This document shows, piece after piece, positions 6,523-13,069 of a stretch of 13,069 nucleotides of DNA. This stretch comes from JBGTFE01 sp041747435 (GTDB lineage: Bacteria > Acidobacteriota > Blastocatellia > Pyrinomonadales > Pyrinomonadaceae), in the NCBI GenBank assembly GCA_041747435.1, contig JBGTFE010000016.1, forward strand, positions 1-13,069. The letters run 5' to 3'. The notes under the pieces are model-generated. The model had not been told where the DNA came from, made no database searches, and saw only the letters and a list, made by a program, of their open reading frames with translations. The first letter of the stretch is position 1. Each line of letters opens with the position of its first letter. The position numbers and the translations under genes are program-made.

Positions 6523-7815
6523 ATGTTTAGAGTGCCAAAACTTTTCAGCTTTTGCGTGTTAGCCGCATCACTCGTGTTCGCGTCCGTTTTTGCCAGCGGA
6601 CAGAATTTGGGCGTCGGCGGCGGGCTTTCGACAACAAAAACGAAGTCGAATTCAACGACGGCTTCCAAAAAAACGACTCCTCAAAAAAGCAAGCGAACGG
6701 CGCCGAAAACTACGGTCGCCGCGAACACAAAAGCCAAGTCCGTAACAAAAGAAGAAACGCCGCAAACGAGCATCGAGATCACGCCTGCTCGACCGAAGAT
6801 CGCGTATTACAACGAGCGCTTTGAAATGGCGATCGAAGAAGGCAATCGCGCGCGAGACGAACGCGATTATTTTAAGGCGGAATTCGCATACCGGCGCGCG
6901 CATGCGATCGGCACGGACGATTATCGGGCGATCTACGGTTTGGGAAATATTTACAGCGATCAGCAGCGTTGGTTCGAAGCCGAAAAGGCGTATCGTGAAG
7001 CCATCCGTATCAATCCGACGACGTCCGACGCTTATATTGCGTTAAGCTTTGTTTTGTCGCAGCCGATTTCGACTGCGGATCTGCTCGAACGATTTGCCGA
7101 AGCCGAAACTTTTGCGCGGCGCGCGATACAGCTCGATGCCCAAAATCCATATGCTTACGATCAACTCGGAGTCGCGCTCGAACTGCGCGGAATTGTCTCG
7201 GATGAAACCGAAAACGCGTATCGAAACGCGATAAAGATCGATCCGCAGGCGGCGCTCGCTTACGCGCATCTCGGCAGGCTTTTGCGGAAAAAAGGACAGC
7301 TCAACGAATCGACCGCGGCTTATCGGCAGGCGATTCAATTCGCGACTGACGTTCCGACGATGATCCTGGTCGCCGAAGTTATGCAGTCGCAGCAGCGTTA
7401 CACGGATTCGGAACAGCTTCTGCGCCGCGCCCTGAGCAGCGATCCGAAAAACCCGACCGCGCTTTTTCTTCTGGGACGCGCTTTGACGACGCGTTCGAAT
7501 TTTGGCGAAGCCGAACAGGTTTTGCGAAAGAGTTTGCAGGTAAGCCCGAACAATTTTAACGGTTATATGCTTTTGGGCTCGCTTTATTCGCGGCAGGGGA
7601 AATTTGCCGAAGCCGAAAAGGAACTGCTGAAAGCGCTGCAGGTCGTTTCGCCGCACGATAAACGGCGCCTCGCGCTGGAGTTTGAAACCGTGGGCGACGG
7701 TTATTTGCGCGGCGGAAACCGCATAGATGCCGCGCGTATTTATCAGCAAGCTTCATCGCTCGATGCTGAGAAAAAAAGCCTGACCGACAAATTAGCAAAG
7801 GCGAAAGGAGACTAA
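6523..7815 (+). CDS. Exported TPR-repeat protein
   Basis: The protein has 430 residues. Residues 1-27 form a Sec signal peptide (Arg3, Lys6, core LFSFCVLAASLVFASVF, cleavage probably after Ala-Ser-Gly). There is no lipobox, so it is probably periplasmic rather than a lipoprotein. Residues 33-80 are a Ser/Thr/Lys-rich, low-complexity linker. From about 98 to 415 there are roughly eight or nine tetratricopeptide repeats, for example GLGNIYSDQQRWFEAEKAYR (139-158), LGRLLRKKGQLNESTAAYRQ (250-269) and LGSLYSRQGKFAEAEKELLK (351-370), with the usual Gly/Ala, Tyr and Ala-Pro positions. TPRs are protein-docking surfaces. The gene begins 11 bases after the kinase gene with no clear Shine-Dalgarno site, so translation is probably coupled. 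It may dock to the outer part of the kinase or pseudokinase; that link is inference. Confidence 0.93.
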   Translation: MFRVPKLFSFCVLAASLVFASVFASGQNLGVGGGLSTTKTKSNSTTASKKTTPQKSKRTAPKTTVAANTKAKSVTKEETPQTSIEITPARPKIAYYNERFEMAIEEGNRARDERDYFKAEFAYRRAHAIGTDDYRAIYGLGNIYSDQQRWFEAEKAYREAIRINPTTSDAYIALSFVLSQPISTADLLERFAEAETFARRAIQLDAQNPYAYDQLGVALELRGIVSDETENAYRNAIKIDPQAALAYAHLGRLLRKKGQLNESTAAYRQAIQFATDVPTMILVAEVMQSQQRYTDSEQLLRRALSSDPKNPTALFLLGRALTTRSNFGEAEQVLRKSLQVSPNNFNGYMLLGSLYSRQGKFAEAEKELLKALQVVSPHDKRRLALEFETVGDGYLRGGNRIDAARIYQQASSLDAEKKSLTDKLAKAKGD

Positions 7816-7911
7816 TTTTCTCATTCATTTATTGAAATCCGCGTCCCATTCGGCGTATTTCCTTTTGAGGTAAAAATTAGCCGGAATTAACGGATCGGAG
7901 TCTTCGCTCAA

Positions 7912-10176
7912 ATGAATTATTCAGCAGTCAAAGTAACAATGCTCTATTGTCCCAAATGCCAGCACACATACGAAACGGGAAGTCAGAGATTCTGCAGCAA
8001 CGACGGACCTCGGCTTTTGATCGCCTCGGCGGGTAAATCCGCCGGTCAATCGGGCGGAGTTTTCTCGAGCCTTTTGGGCAGAAACACCCCAAGTATCGAA
8101 CGCGACGAAAATTTGTCTGCAACGCCGCGATTTACAGCGTACAAAAAGCCCGTCGCGCCCGATTTTTTTAATCGCGACATAGATTTTGATGCCGACGAGA
8201 GAAAAGAAACGTCAGCAAAACCCGTTGCCAGACTTATTCGACCGAGCGAAATACATTCGGGAACGGCTGAGGTCGGCGACCGAAAGGCAAACCCGACCGG
8301 CAGACTTGCGCTAACGTGGGAACAACCGAAAATTCTTTTCGGACAAATGGTAAAAGGACGATATTATATCGTCGATGTGCTTGGACAGGACGAAGTCAGT
8401 ATTTCATTTTTGGCTGAAGACAAGATCGTTCCGGACAAAAAAGTTTTCGTTCGCGTTTTTATGGACGAAGACACAAGCGACACACTCGCAAACAAGATCT
8501 TTGCCGAAGAACGCGTTTCGCTTTCGCATATAAATCATCCGAACATCGCAAATGTGATCGATTCCGGAGAGCTGCAGGAAGGAAAACCGTTTATCGTTTC
8601 CGAATATATGGACGGAAAAACGGTGAAGGATATGCTCCAGCGCACCGGGCAATTCAACGTGCTGAGAACCGCGCGCATCATCCGCCAGGCGTCATACGCG
8701 CTCAGCGAAGTTCACCAAAACGGCATTCTGCACCGCAATCTAAAACCGGAAAATATCTTTCTGATGATCAATGAATCAGGCGCGGAACAGGTAAAGCTCA
8801 CGAATTTCGGCGTTTTGTATGACAAGATCAACGAGGCGAACATCGTTTACAAATCGCCCGAGCAGATCGAAGGAAAGCTTTCAAATTTTGCCAGCGACAT
8901 TTATTCGCTCGCGGTGATCGCGTATCAAATGCTCACCAATCGCGTGCCGTTTTCCGCCGATTCGGGCAGCGCATTGCTTCGCGCTCAGCGCAATGGCTTG
9001 AATCTGCACCCGACAAATTTGCGGCTTGACGTGCCGCCGCTCGTGGACGAAATTCTGGAAAAAGCGTTGTCGTATAATCCGTCAGACCGGTATCCGAAGG
9101 CGCGCGATTTCGGCGACGCATTCTTTAACGCTTTAACGACCGTTTCGCCGTGGGAAAACACGATCGAGATCGAACCCGAATTTGACGACGATGAAGATGA
9201 ATCGTCCGGATTAACGCCTATCGTTTCGCCTTTTGAGATCGAAGAAACAGAAGCCGAAGCGGAAAGTTTCGCGACGGAAGAATTTGAGACCGAATCGGAA
9301 GACGATTTTTCCGAAGATGCCGTTTCCGAAGTGACAGAAACAGCGCCGGTCGCGCAAAACAAAGAGCTTCCGTGGGAAAAACGCTCGCCGGATCCGGTTG
9401 AAACTCCAAAACCGAACTGGTTTTTGGCGGCGCTTTTCACAGCCGGGCTGATCGTCTTTCTCGGCGTTTGGTATTATTTTTTGAATCGTCCGGTCAACAC
9501 AAATGTTGTCGAAGAGCCGGTTGCTCAGGATAATACGACAAATCCGGACGCCAACCTTGTTCAGAATCAACCCGCGGTCGAGATCGAAACGCCGCCGCTC
9601 AAACGCAATGTTCAGCAGCCGGCGAACACTTTGTATTTCGAAAACTCGCGCCAAAATCTGAAAGGCGAAATGGCGAAAAATTTTCTCGGATTTTCGCTCT
9701 ATTACCCGAAGGATTGGGCGAAAACCTCCGACGAAAACAATTTTCTCGACGTTGCGAAAAATTCGCCGGAAGGCATTGCGATCAAAAAATTCATTGTCAC
9801 GCGTTATCCGAGCGAGGGAACATTTAACGTGGACACAGCTCTTTTTCCCGAGTTAAAAGAAAAATCGGACACCGATCTGCAAAAAATTCTGCAAATATAT
9901 CACGTGATCTCCGCCGGTGAATCGACAATTCAGGACGGACGCTGGAAGGTTTATGAGGTAAAATTCCAGGGCGCCGTCAGCGGAATTAACGGCGAAAATC
10001 TTTCGCTTTGGGGAAGACGTTTTTGGATTCCGGTTCAGCGACCGGGAATGAAAAATGGATTTGTCATCACGATTTTAGCGACCTCGCTCGCGCCGGGCGT
10101 TTCGAGCGTTGACGACATCGCCGCGGGTGATGAGCTAAGACAAATTCTCGAGACATTCGAACCGGCAGTCGAATAA
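7912..10176 (+). CDS. Membrane pseudokinase (PknB-like, catalytic residues lost) with C-terminal outer domain
   Basis: The protein has 754 residues. A Cys knuckle lies at 13-28 (CPKC, then CSNDG). The kinase-like domain spans about 143-410. Its core is altered at every key place: the glycine loop reads GQDEVS, the VAIK lysine is Arg181, HRD is HRN with Asn276 replacing the catalytic Asp, DFG is NFG with Asn298 replacing the metal-binding Asp, and APE is SPE. Structural residues remain (Glu200, Lys278, Asn281, Asp329 in SDIYSLAVIAYQML), so the fold should be kept without phosphotransfer. Residues 416-475 are strongly acidic. One membrane helix lies at about 503-523. Residues about 575-754 form a beta-rich outer domain beginning GFSLYYPKDW, which resembles the Mog1/PsbP-like class by pattern only. 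A start at 7939 (Met10) is equally possible; GGAG at 7897-7900, 11 bases before the upstream ATG, slightly favours 7912. Confidence 0.92.
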   Translation: MNYSAVKVTMLYCPKCQHTYETGSQRFCSNDGPRLLIASAGKSAGQSGGVFSSLLGRNTPSIERDENLSATPRFTAYKKPVAPDFFNRDIDFDADERKETSAKPVARLIRPSEIHSGTAEVGDRKANPTGRLALTWEQPKILFGQMVKGRYYIVDVLGQDEVSISFLAEDKIVPDKKVFVRVFMDEDTSDTLANKIFAEERVSLSHINHPNIANVIDSGELQEGKPFIVSEYMDGKTVKDMLQRTGQFNVLRTARIIRQASYALSEVHQNGILHRNLKPENIFLMINESGAEQVKLTNFGVLYDKINEANIVYKSPEQIEGKLSNFASDIYSLAVIAYQMLTNRVPFSADSGSALLRAQRNGLNLHPTNLRLDVPPLVDEILEKALSYNPSDRYPKARDFGDAFFNALTTVSPWENTIEIEPEFDDDEDESSGLTPIVSPFEIEETEAEAESFATEEFETESEDDFSEDAVSEVTETAPVAQNKELPWEKRSPDPVETPKPNWFLAALFTAGLIVFLGVWYYFLNRPVNTNVVEEPVAQDNTTNPDANLVQNQPAVEIETPPLKRNVQQPANTLYFENSRQNLKGEMAKNFLGFSLYYPKDWAKTSDENNFLDVAKNSPEGIAIKKFIVTRYPSEGTFNVDTALFPELKEKSDTDLQKILQIYHVISAGESTIQDGRWKVYEVKFQGAVSGINGENLSLWGRRFWIPVQRPGMKNGFVITILATSLAPGVSSVDDIAAGDELRQILETFEPAVE

Positions 10177-10184
10177 GAAGAAAC

Positions 10185-10210
10185 CACGAATCAACACGAA
10201 TCAGCACGAA
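10185..10210. repeat. CACGAATCA repeat, 10-base period
   Basis: CACGAA occurs at 10185, 10195 and 10205 with TCAA or TCAG between copies. It lies directly after the pseudokinase stop codon and supplies the left arm of the inverted repeat that follows. Confidence 0.7.
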
Positions 10211-10242
10211 AAAAGACTTCTTTTTAAGTGTTTCTTCGTGTT
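10193..10242. terminator. Inverted repeat between convergent genes, possible two-way terminator
   Basis: AACACGAA (10193-10200) pairs perfectly with TTCGTGTT (10235-10242). Inside it AAAAAGA and TCTTTTT form a second stem around 10215 with a 2-base loop. T-runs follow on the plus strand. The position between the ends of the pseudokinase gene and the convergent SRAP gene fits a shared terminator, but the stems are A/T-rich and weak. Confidence 0.4.
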
Positions 10243-10262
10243 TTTGTGTTTCGCTTACTTAT

Positions 10263-10889
10263 CTATTCGATCAATTCGCCTCTTATCAGATCGTCGGGAA
10301 AAGGTTCTAACAATTCGGCAAGCGTGTGGGCGTTCGAAGGCGGAGTCGTCATATAAAGCTCGTAATTGGATTCGTGCAGAATAACCGGCATTCGGTTGTG
10401 AACTTCGCGGATCGTGCTATTTGGTTCGGTCGTCAACATCGAACATGTTGGAATCTTTATGCCGTCGATCATCGAGCTTTCCCAAATTCCCGCAAAACAA
10501 AACGGCTTTTTATCCGTCATCTCAAATCTTATGGGAACTTTCCGGCTTTGACCTTTGACGGTCGCAAACTCAAAAAACGCGCTCGCGGGCAAAAGACAGC
10601 GGCGAAATCGGAAGGCGTCGCGCGCGTAGCCGTCAAAAACCTTTTCCGATCGCGTATTGGTCAACATCTGGCTCGGCTTCCATTCCGGTCTAATGCCCCA
10701 CATCTGACTTACAAAATTATATTCGCCGTCTTTGAGCGTAACTACGGGAACGACGGATTTCGGATAAAGCGAGTCGTATTTCTTTTCGTCCTTGAACTTT
10801 TTGGTCTTGTCGAGCCACGTCTCCGACGCGTTTGGAAAAAGCTTTCTCAAACGCTCTATACTCAATTCTGCTTCGTATCGATTGCACAT
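10263..10889 (-). CDS. SRAP-family (YedK/HMCES-type) abasic-site protein
   Basis: SOS-response-associated peptidase family proteins bind abasic sites in single-stranded DNA and form a covalent thiazolidine link through Cys2, shielding the lesion. This 208-residue protein has the family's normal length and its key residues: Met-Cys2-Asn-Arg-Tyr at the N-terminus (Met1 is removed to expose Cys2), Asn78 in TNTRSE, Glu107 in PASAFFEF, and His164 in REVHNRMPVIL. These match E. coli YedK Cys2, Asn75, Glu105 and His160. The WGIRPEW and FAGIWE motifs are also present. The start at 10889 is fixed by the required Cys2. A TAGAAT box lies 6 bases before the ATG, and no Shine-Dalgarno site is visible. It is convergent with the pseudokinase and divergent from the FHA-ABC gene, so it is a single-gene unit. 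Confidence 0.96.
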   Translation of the reverse strand: MCNRYEAELSIERLRKLFPNASETWLDKTKKFKDEKKYDSLYPKSVVPVVTLKDGEYNFVSQMWGIRPEWKPSQMLTNTRSEKVFDGYARDAFRFRRCLLPASAFFEFATVKGQSRKVPIRFEMTDKKPFCFAGIWESSMIDGIKIPTCSMLTTEPNSTIREVHNRMPVILHESNYELYMTTPPSNAHTLAELLEPFPDDLIRGELIE

Positions 10890-10895
10890 TTCTGC

Positions 10896-10901
10896 ATTCT
10901 A
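10896..10901 (-). promoter_or_regulatory. -10-like box TAGAAT directly before the SRAP gene
   Basis: On the minus strand TAGAAT ends 6 bases before the ATG, exactly the spacing seen for TAAAAT before the gene at 1002. No good -35 box is found at 16-18 bases. If used, the transcript would be leaderless. Confidence 0.35.
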
Positions 10902-10955
10902 CTCAAAAGCGTACGTCAAGCGCAAAATCCCGCGCAAAAGCTTCGGTTCGGTTGG

Positions 10956-11114
10956 AGCCTCAGGCTATAATTTTTGTCGCCATCAGCGACGGATTATATT
11001 TATACGTGACACCCAGCGATTCTCGCCGGGCTATGTTGTCCGTCACCTTCGGCGACGAGCGCGCGTTGAAAAAAAAGTAATAGCAACCGCGCGCGGCTTG
11101 GCGAACCGTGCCGC
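10956..11114. repeat. Array of five hairpins, REP-like element or structured RNA
   Basis: Five stem-loops follow one another: AGCC-TCA-GGCT (10956-10966), GTCGC-CATCA-GCGAC (10976-10990), CCCAGCG-ATTCT-CGCCGGG (11012-11030, one A-C mismatch), CGTCACC-TTC-GGCGACG (11041-11057, one A-C mismatch), and GCGGC paired with GCCGC around an inner GG-CGAA-CC (11093-11114). A 10-base palindrome CCGCGCGCGG (11087-11096) overlaps the last. The pattern resembles dispersed extragenic palindromes with decayed stems, but an RNA leader for the downstream gene is also possible. Confidence 0.6.
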
Positions 11115-11174
11115 AGGAAGTTTGTGGGGTAACAAAGTCCACGGAGCAGACGAAAGATTTTTGTTTTTCACTTC

Positions 11175-11214
11175 TTTAAGTTAAAATTACGACAATCGTT
11201 AGTTCAAACTTAAA
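11175..11214. promoter_or_regulatory. Inverted repeat and -10-like box upstream of the FHA-ABC gene
   Basis: TTTAAGTT (11175-11182) and AACTTAAA (11207-11214) form a perfect 8-base inverted repeat with a 24-base spacer. A TAAAAT box (11182-11187) overlaps the left arm, about 47 bases before the start codon. This arrangement could be a promoter with a paired operator. The -35 region is poor (TTGTTT with a 15-base spacer), so confidence is low. Confidence 0.25.
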
Positions 11215-11234
11215 ACAAACTTTTCTTTTGCGAC

Positions 11235-13069
11235 ATGAAAATAATCTTAGCCGAAGTTACATCGGGCAGGCAGCAGCAGTCCGAGCGGACGTTTAGCGAA
11301 AATATTGTGCGCATCGGGCGCGATGCGGGCGAATGCCAGATATGTTTTGACAGCGCGCACTATCCGATGGTTTCGCGCCGCCATGCCGAGCTGCGTTTTG
11401 AAGGCGGGCGATGGGTTGTGCAGGATCTGAATTCGAGCTTTGGGACGTCGATGAACGGGATGAAGATCACGCAGCCGACGCCGGTTGCGGTCGGAAGCTC
11501 AATACAATTCGGCTCGGGCGGTCCGGTTTTGCGCGTCGTGCATTTTGGCGACACCGCGCCGCAGCCGCAAGCGCAGCAAAGTCCGCCGCCGCAGGTTCAT
11601 AGTCAAACTCCGCCGCCAAAACCGCCTTTGCCGCCTCAAAACGAAACGCCGCAGCTCGACTTTATCGGCGCGAACGCTTCGTCAATGCCGTTCAAAATTA
11701 CAAAGACGAGCATCTGGCTCGGACGCGAACCGAATTGCGACATCGTGATGGACGCCGACGCCGTGATGGTTTCGCGCAGACACGCCGAGATTCGGCTCGA
11801 AAACGGGAATTATTATGTTTGCGACAACGGCAGCTTTAACGGAACGCTGATAAAAGATGCGCGCATTTCCGCGCCGACACAGCTTTATCACAACGACGAA
11901 ATACAGCTCGGCGTCGGCGGACCGACTTTGAAATTCAACAGCCCTTCGCGTATCGCTCCAAAAGGCGCGAGTCTTGCCGGGCAGCGCGCCGTCGCGGCAA
12001 GCCAGCTTGGCGATCCGGACGAAATGCTTGCCGGCGAAGGCGGTCCGAAAACGATGGTTTTCAAAGCGGATATCTCGCAAAAGATGTCAAAAGACGAGAG
12101 CGCACAGCCGCAGCTTTTGATGACGCTGGCATTCGGCAGCAAACAGGAATTGATCATCGGACGCGCCGAGGCGAGCGATATCCGGCTTGACGGTTTGCAG
12201 ATCTCAAACCAACACGCGCGGCTTGTGCAGACGGCTTCGGGCATCGACATCGAAGACCTGAACTCGACAAACGGAATCTATATCGACGGCAATCGTATTT
12301 CGCGCCAGCGCGTGACTTCGAACGACGCAGTTCAGATCGGCTCATTTGTTATTAAGATCGACAACGTCGGAAACATCGGCGTTTTTGACACGCGCTCGAA
12401 AACGCGCATCGATTCGGTAAACATCACAAAAGACGTAAAAAATCGTTCGGGCGGCGGAATGATCCGCTTGCTCGACAGCGTCTCGCTTTCCGTTATGCCA
12501 AACGAATTTGTCGGTCTGCTCGGACCTTCGGGCGCGGGAAAATCAACTTGTATGGACGCGCTCAACGGAATGCGTCCCGCGTCGGGCGGAAGTGTTTTGA
12601 TAAATAATCTCGATATTTACAAGCATCTCGATTCGATCAAACAATCAATCGGCTATGTTCCGCAGGACGACATCATTCACCGCGAACTGACCGTTTATCG
12701 AACGCTTTATTACGTCGCAAAACTTCGTCTTTCACGCGACGTTTCGCGCAAAGAGATCAATCAGATAATCGAAGAAGTAATGGACGTAACGGGTTTGACC
12801 GAACGCCGCAATGTGCCGATCAATCAATTATCCGGCGGACAACGCAAGCGCGTTTCCATCGCCGTCGAACTGATTACAAAACCTTCGGTGATTTTCTTGG
12901 ACGAACCGACTTCGGGACTCGATCCGGCGACGGAAGAAAAGATTATGAAGCTGTTTCGCCAGATCGCCGAATCCGGCAGAACGGTTATTTTGACGACGCA
13001 CGCGATGGAAAACGTCAAACTTTTTGACAAGATCGTTATTCTGATGCGCGGCAAACTGGCGTTTTACGG
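11235..13069 (+). CDS. Three-FHA-domain ABC transporter ATPase (ABCG-type), 5' part, runs off right edge
   Basis: The frame is open for 611 codons from the ATG at 11235 to the window edge, so any membrane domain lies outside. There are three FHA domains. FHA1 (about 24-90) has GR28-29, SRRH 47-50 and NSSFGT 66-71. FHA2 (about 158-225) has GR163-164, SRRH 180-183 and GSFNGT 199-204. FHA3 (about 300-375) has GR309-310, SNQH 324-327 and NSTNG 343-347. A Pro/Gln-rich linker (107-139) joins FHA1 and FHA2. The ATPase begins at about 400: Walker A GPSGAGKST (430-438), Q-loop Gln477 in GYVPQDDIIH, signature LSGGQ (532-536), Walker B VIFLDEP (552-558) and H-loop His589. The sequence after the Q-loop is typical of ABCG/ABC-2 ATPases. 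The family member Rv1747 of Mycobacterium has two FHA domains and is controlled by the kinase PknF. The downstream part probably carries an ABC-2 permease. No clear ribosome binding site is seen. Confidence 0.95.
   Translation, partial: MKIILAEVTSGRQQQSERTFSENIVRIGRDAGECQICFDSAHYPMVSRRHAELRFEGGRWVVQDLNSSFGTSMNGMKITQPTPVAVGSSIQFGSGGPVLRVVHFGDTAPQPQAQQSPPPQVHSQTPPPKPPLPPQNETPQLDFIGANASSMPFKITKTSIWLGREPNCDIVMDADAVMVSRRHAEIRLENGNYYVCDNGSFNGTLIKDARISAPTQLYHNDEIQLGVGGPTLKFNSPSRIAPKGASLAGQRAVAASQLGDPDEMLAGEGGPKTMVFKADISQKMSKDESAQPQLLMTLAFGSKQELIIGRAEASDIRLDGLQISNQHARLVQTASGIDIEDLNSTNGIYIDGNRISRQRVTSNDAVQIGSFVIKIDNVGNIGVFDTRSKTRIDSVNITKDVKNRSGGGMIRLLDSVSLSVMPNEFVGLLGPSGAGKSTCMDALNGMRPASGGSVLINNLDIYKHLDSIKQSIGYVPQDDIIHRELTVYRTLYYVAKLRLSRDVSRKEINQIIEEVMDVTGLTERRNVPINQLSGGQRKRVSIAVELITKPSVIFLDEPTSGLDPATEEKIMKLFRQIAESGRTVILTTHAMENVKLFDKIVILMRGKLAFY

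Larger units (their letters stand above)
10890..11234. other. Non-coding region (345 bases) between SRAP and FHA-ABC genes
   Basis: This divergent intergenic stretch holds the SRAP -10 box at its left end, a cluster of hairpins at 10956-11114, an A-run at 11069-11077, and an A/T-rich promoter-like part at 11160-11215 with an inverted repeat. Open frames crossing it are shadows of the SRAP gene or have no protein-like composition. Confidence 0.6.

Noticed and set aside
7042..7749. A 235-codon minus-strand open frame opposite the TPR gene
   Set aside because: The plus strand has clear TPR repeats throughout. The antisense product is Arg- and Phe-rich with no recognisable domain.
7812..7880. 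Inverted repeat CTAATTTT and AAAATTAG between the TPR and pseudokinase genes
   Set aside because: The arms are 53 bases apart, A/T-only apart from one base, and likely to arise by chance.
10326..10970. 214-codon plus-strand open frame opposite the SRAP gene
   Set aside because: The minus strand encodes a full-length SRAP protein with all catalytic residues. The plus-strand product is a shadow.
10956..11114. CRISPR array or tRNA in the hairpin region
   Set aside because: Stems differ in sequence and spacing, there are no identical repeats with unique spacers, and no cloverleaf or TTC loop arrangement fits.

Overview
This window most likely comes from an acidobacterial chromosome, probably class Blastocatellia or a relative. 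That placement is inference. It rests on several Ser/Thr kinase-type receptors packed together, a kinase fused to a SUMF1/FGE-like domain, an ABC ATPase with several FHA domains, weak Shine-Dalgarno sites, and many short A/T-rich tandem repeats in and between genes. There is no rRNA, tRNA, CRISPR array, insertion sequence or phage gene that I can see.

Layout. The left end (1-691, minus strand) holds the start of a secreted HEAT-repeat protein that runs off the window, preceded by a 79-residue unrecognised protein with a good ribosome binding site. An A/T-rich divergent intergenic region (692-1001) separates these from a 95-residue unrecognised plus-strand gene. A 234-base gap with hairpins and small tandem repeats leads into leuS (leucyl-tRNA synthetase). 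LeuS carries two extra segments in or beside its editing domain that are made of repeat-like DNA.

From 4277 to 10176 three plus-strand genes form a likely signalling cluster: an intact membrane Ser/Thr kinase (kinase, PEGA, transmembrane helix, SUMF1-like outer domain), an exported TPR protein 11 bases downstream, and a second kinase-like membrane protein whose ATP-binding lysine, catalytic aspartate and DFG aspartate are all replaced, so it is a pseudokinase. A convergent SRAP (YedK/HMCES-type) gene follows on the minus strand. A 345-base non-coding stretch with at least five consecutive hairpins comes next, and then the 5' part of a protein with three FHA domains and an ABCG-type ATPase, cut by the right edge.

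How the genes may work together (inference). FHA domains read phosphothreonine, and in mycobacteria the FHA-ABC exporter Rv1747 is a substrate of the kinase PknF. The active kinase, the TPR protein, the pseudokinase and the three-FHA transporter could therefore form one phospho-signalling pathway, with the SUMF1-like domain and the pseudokinase C-terminal domain sensing outside the cytoplasm. LeuS and the SRAP protein look like unrelated housekeeping neighbours.
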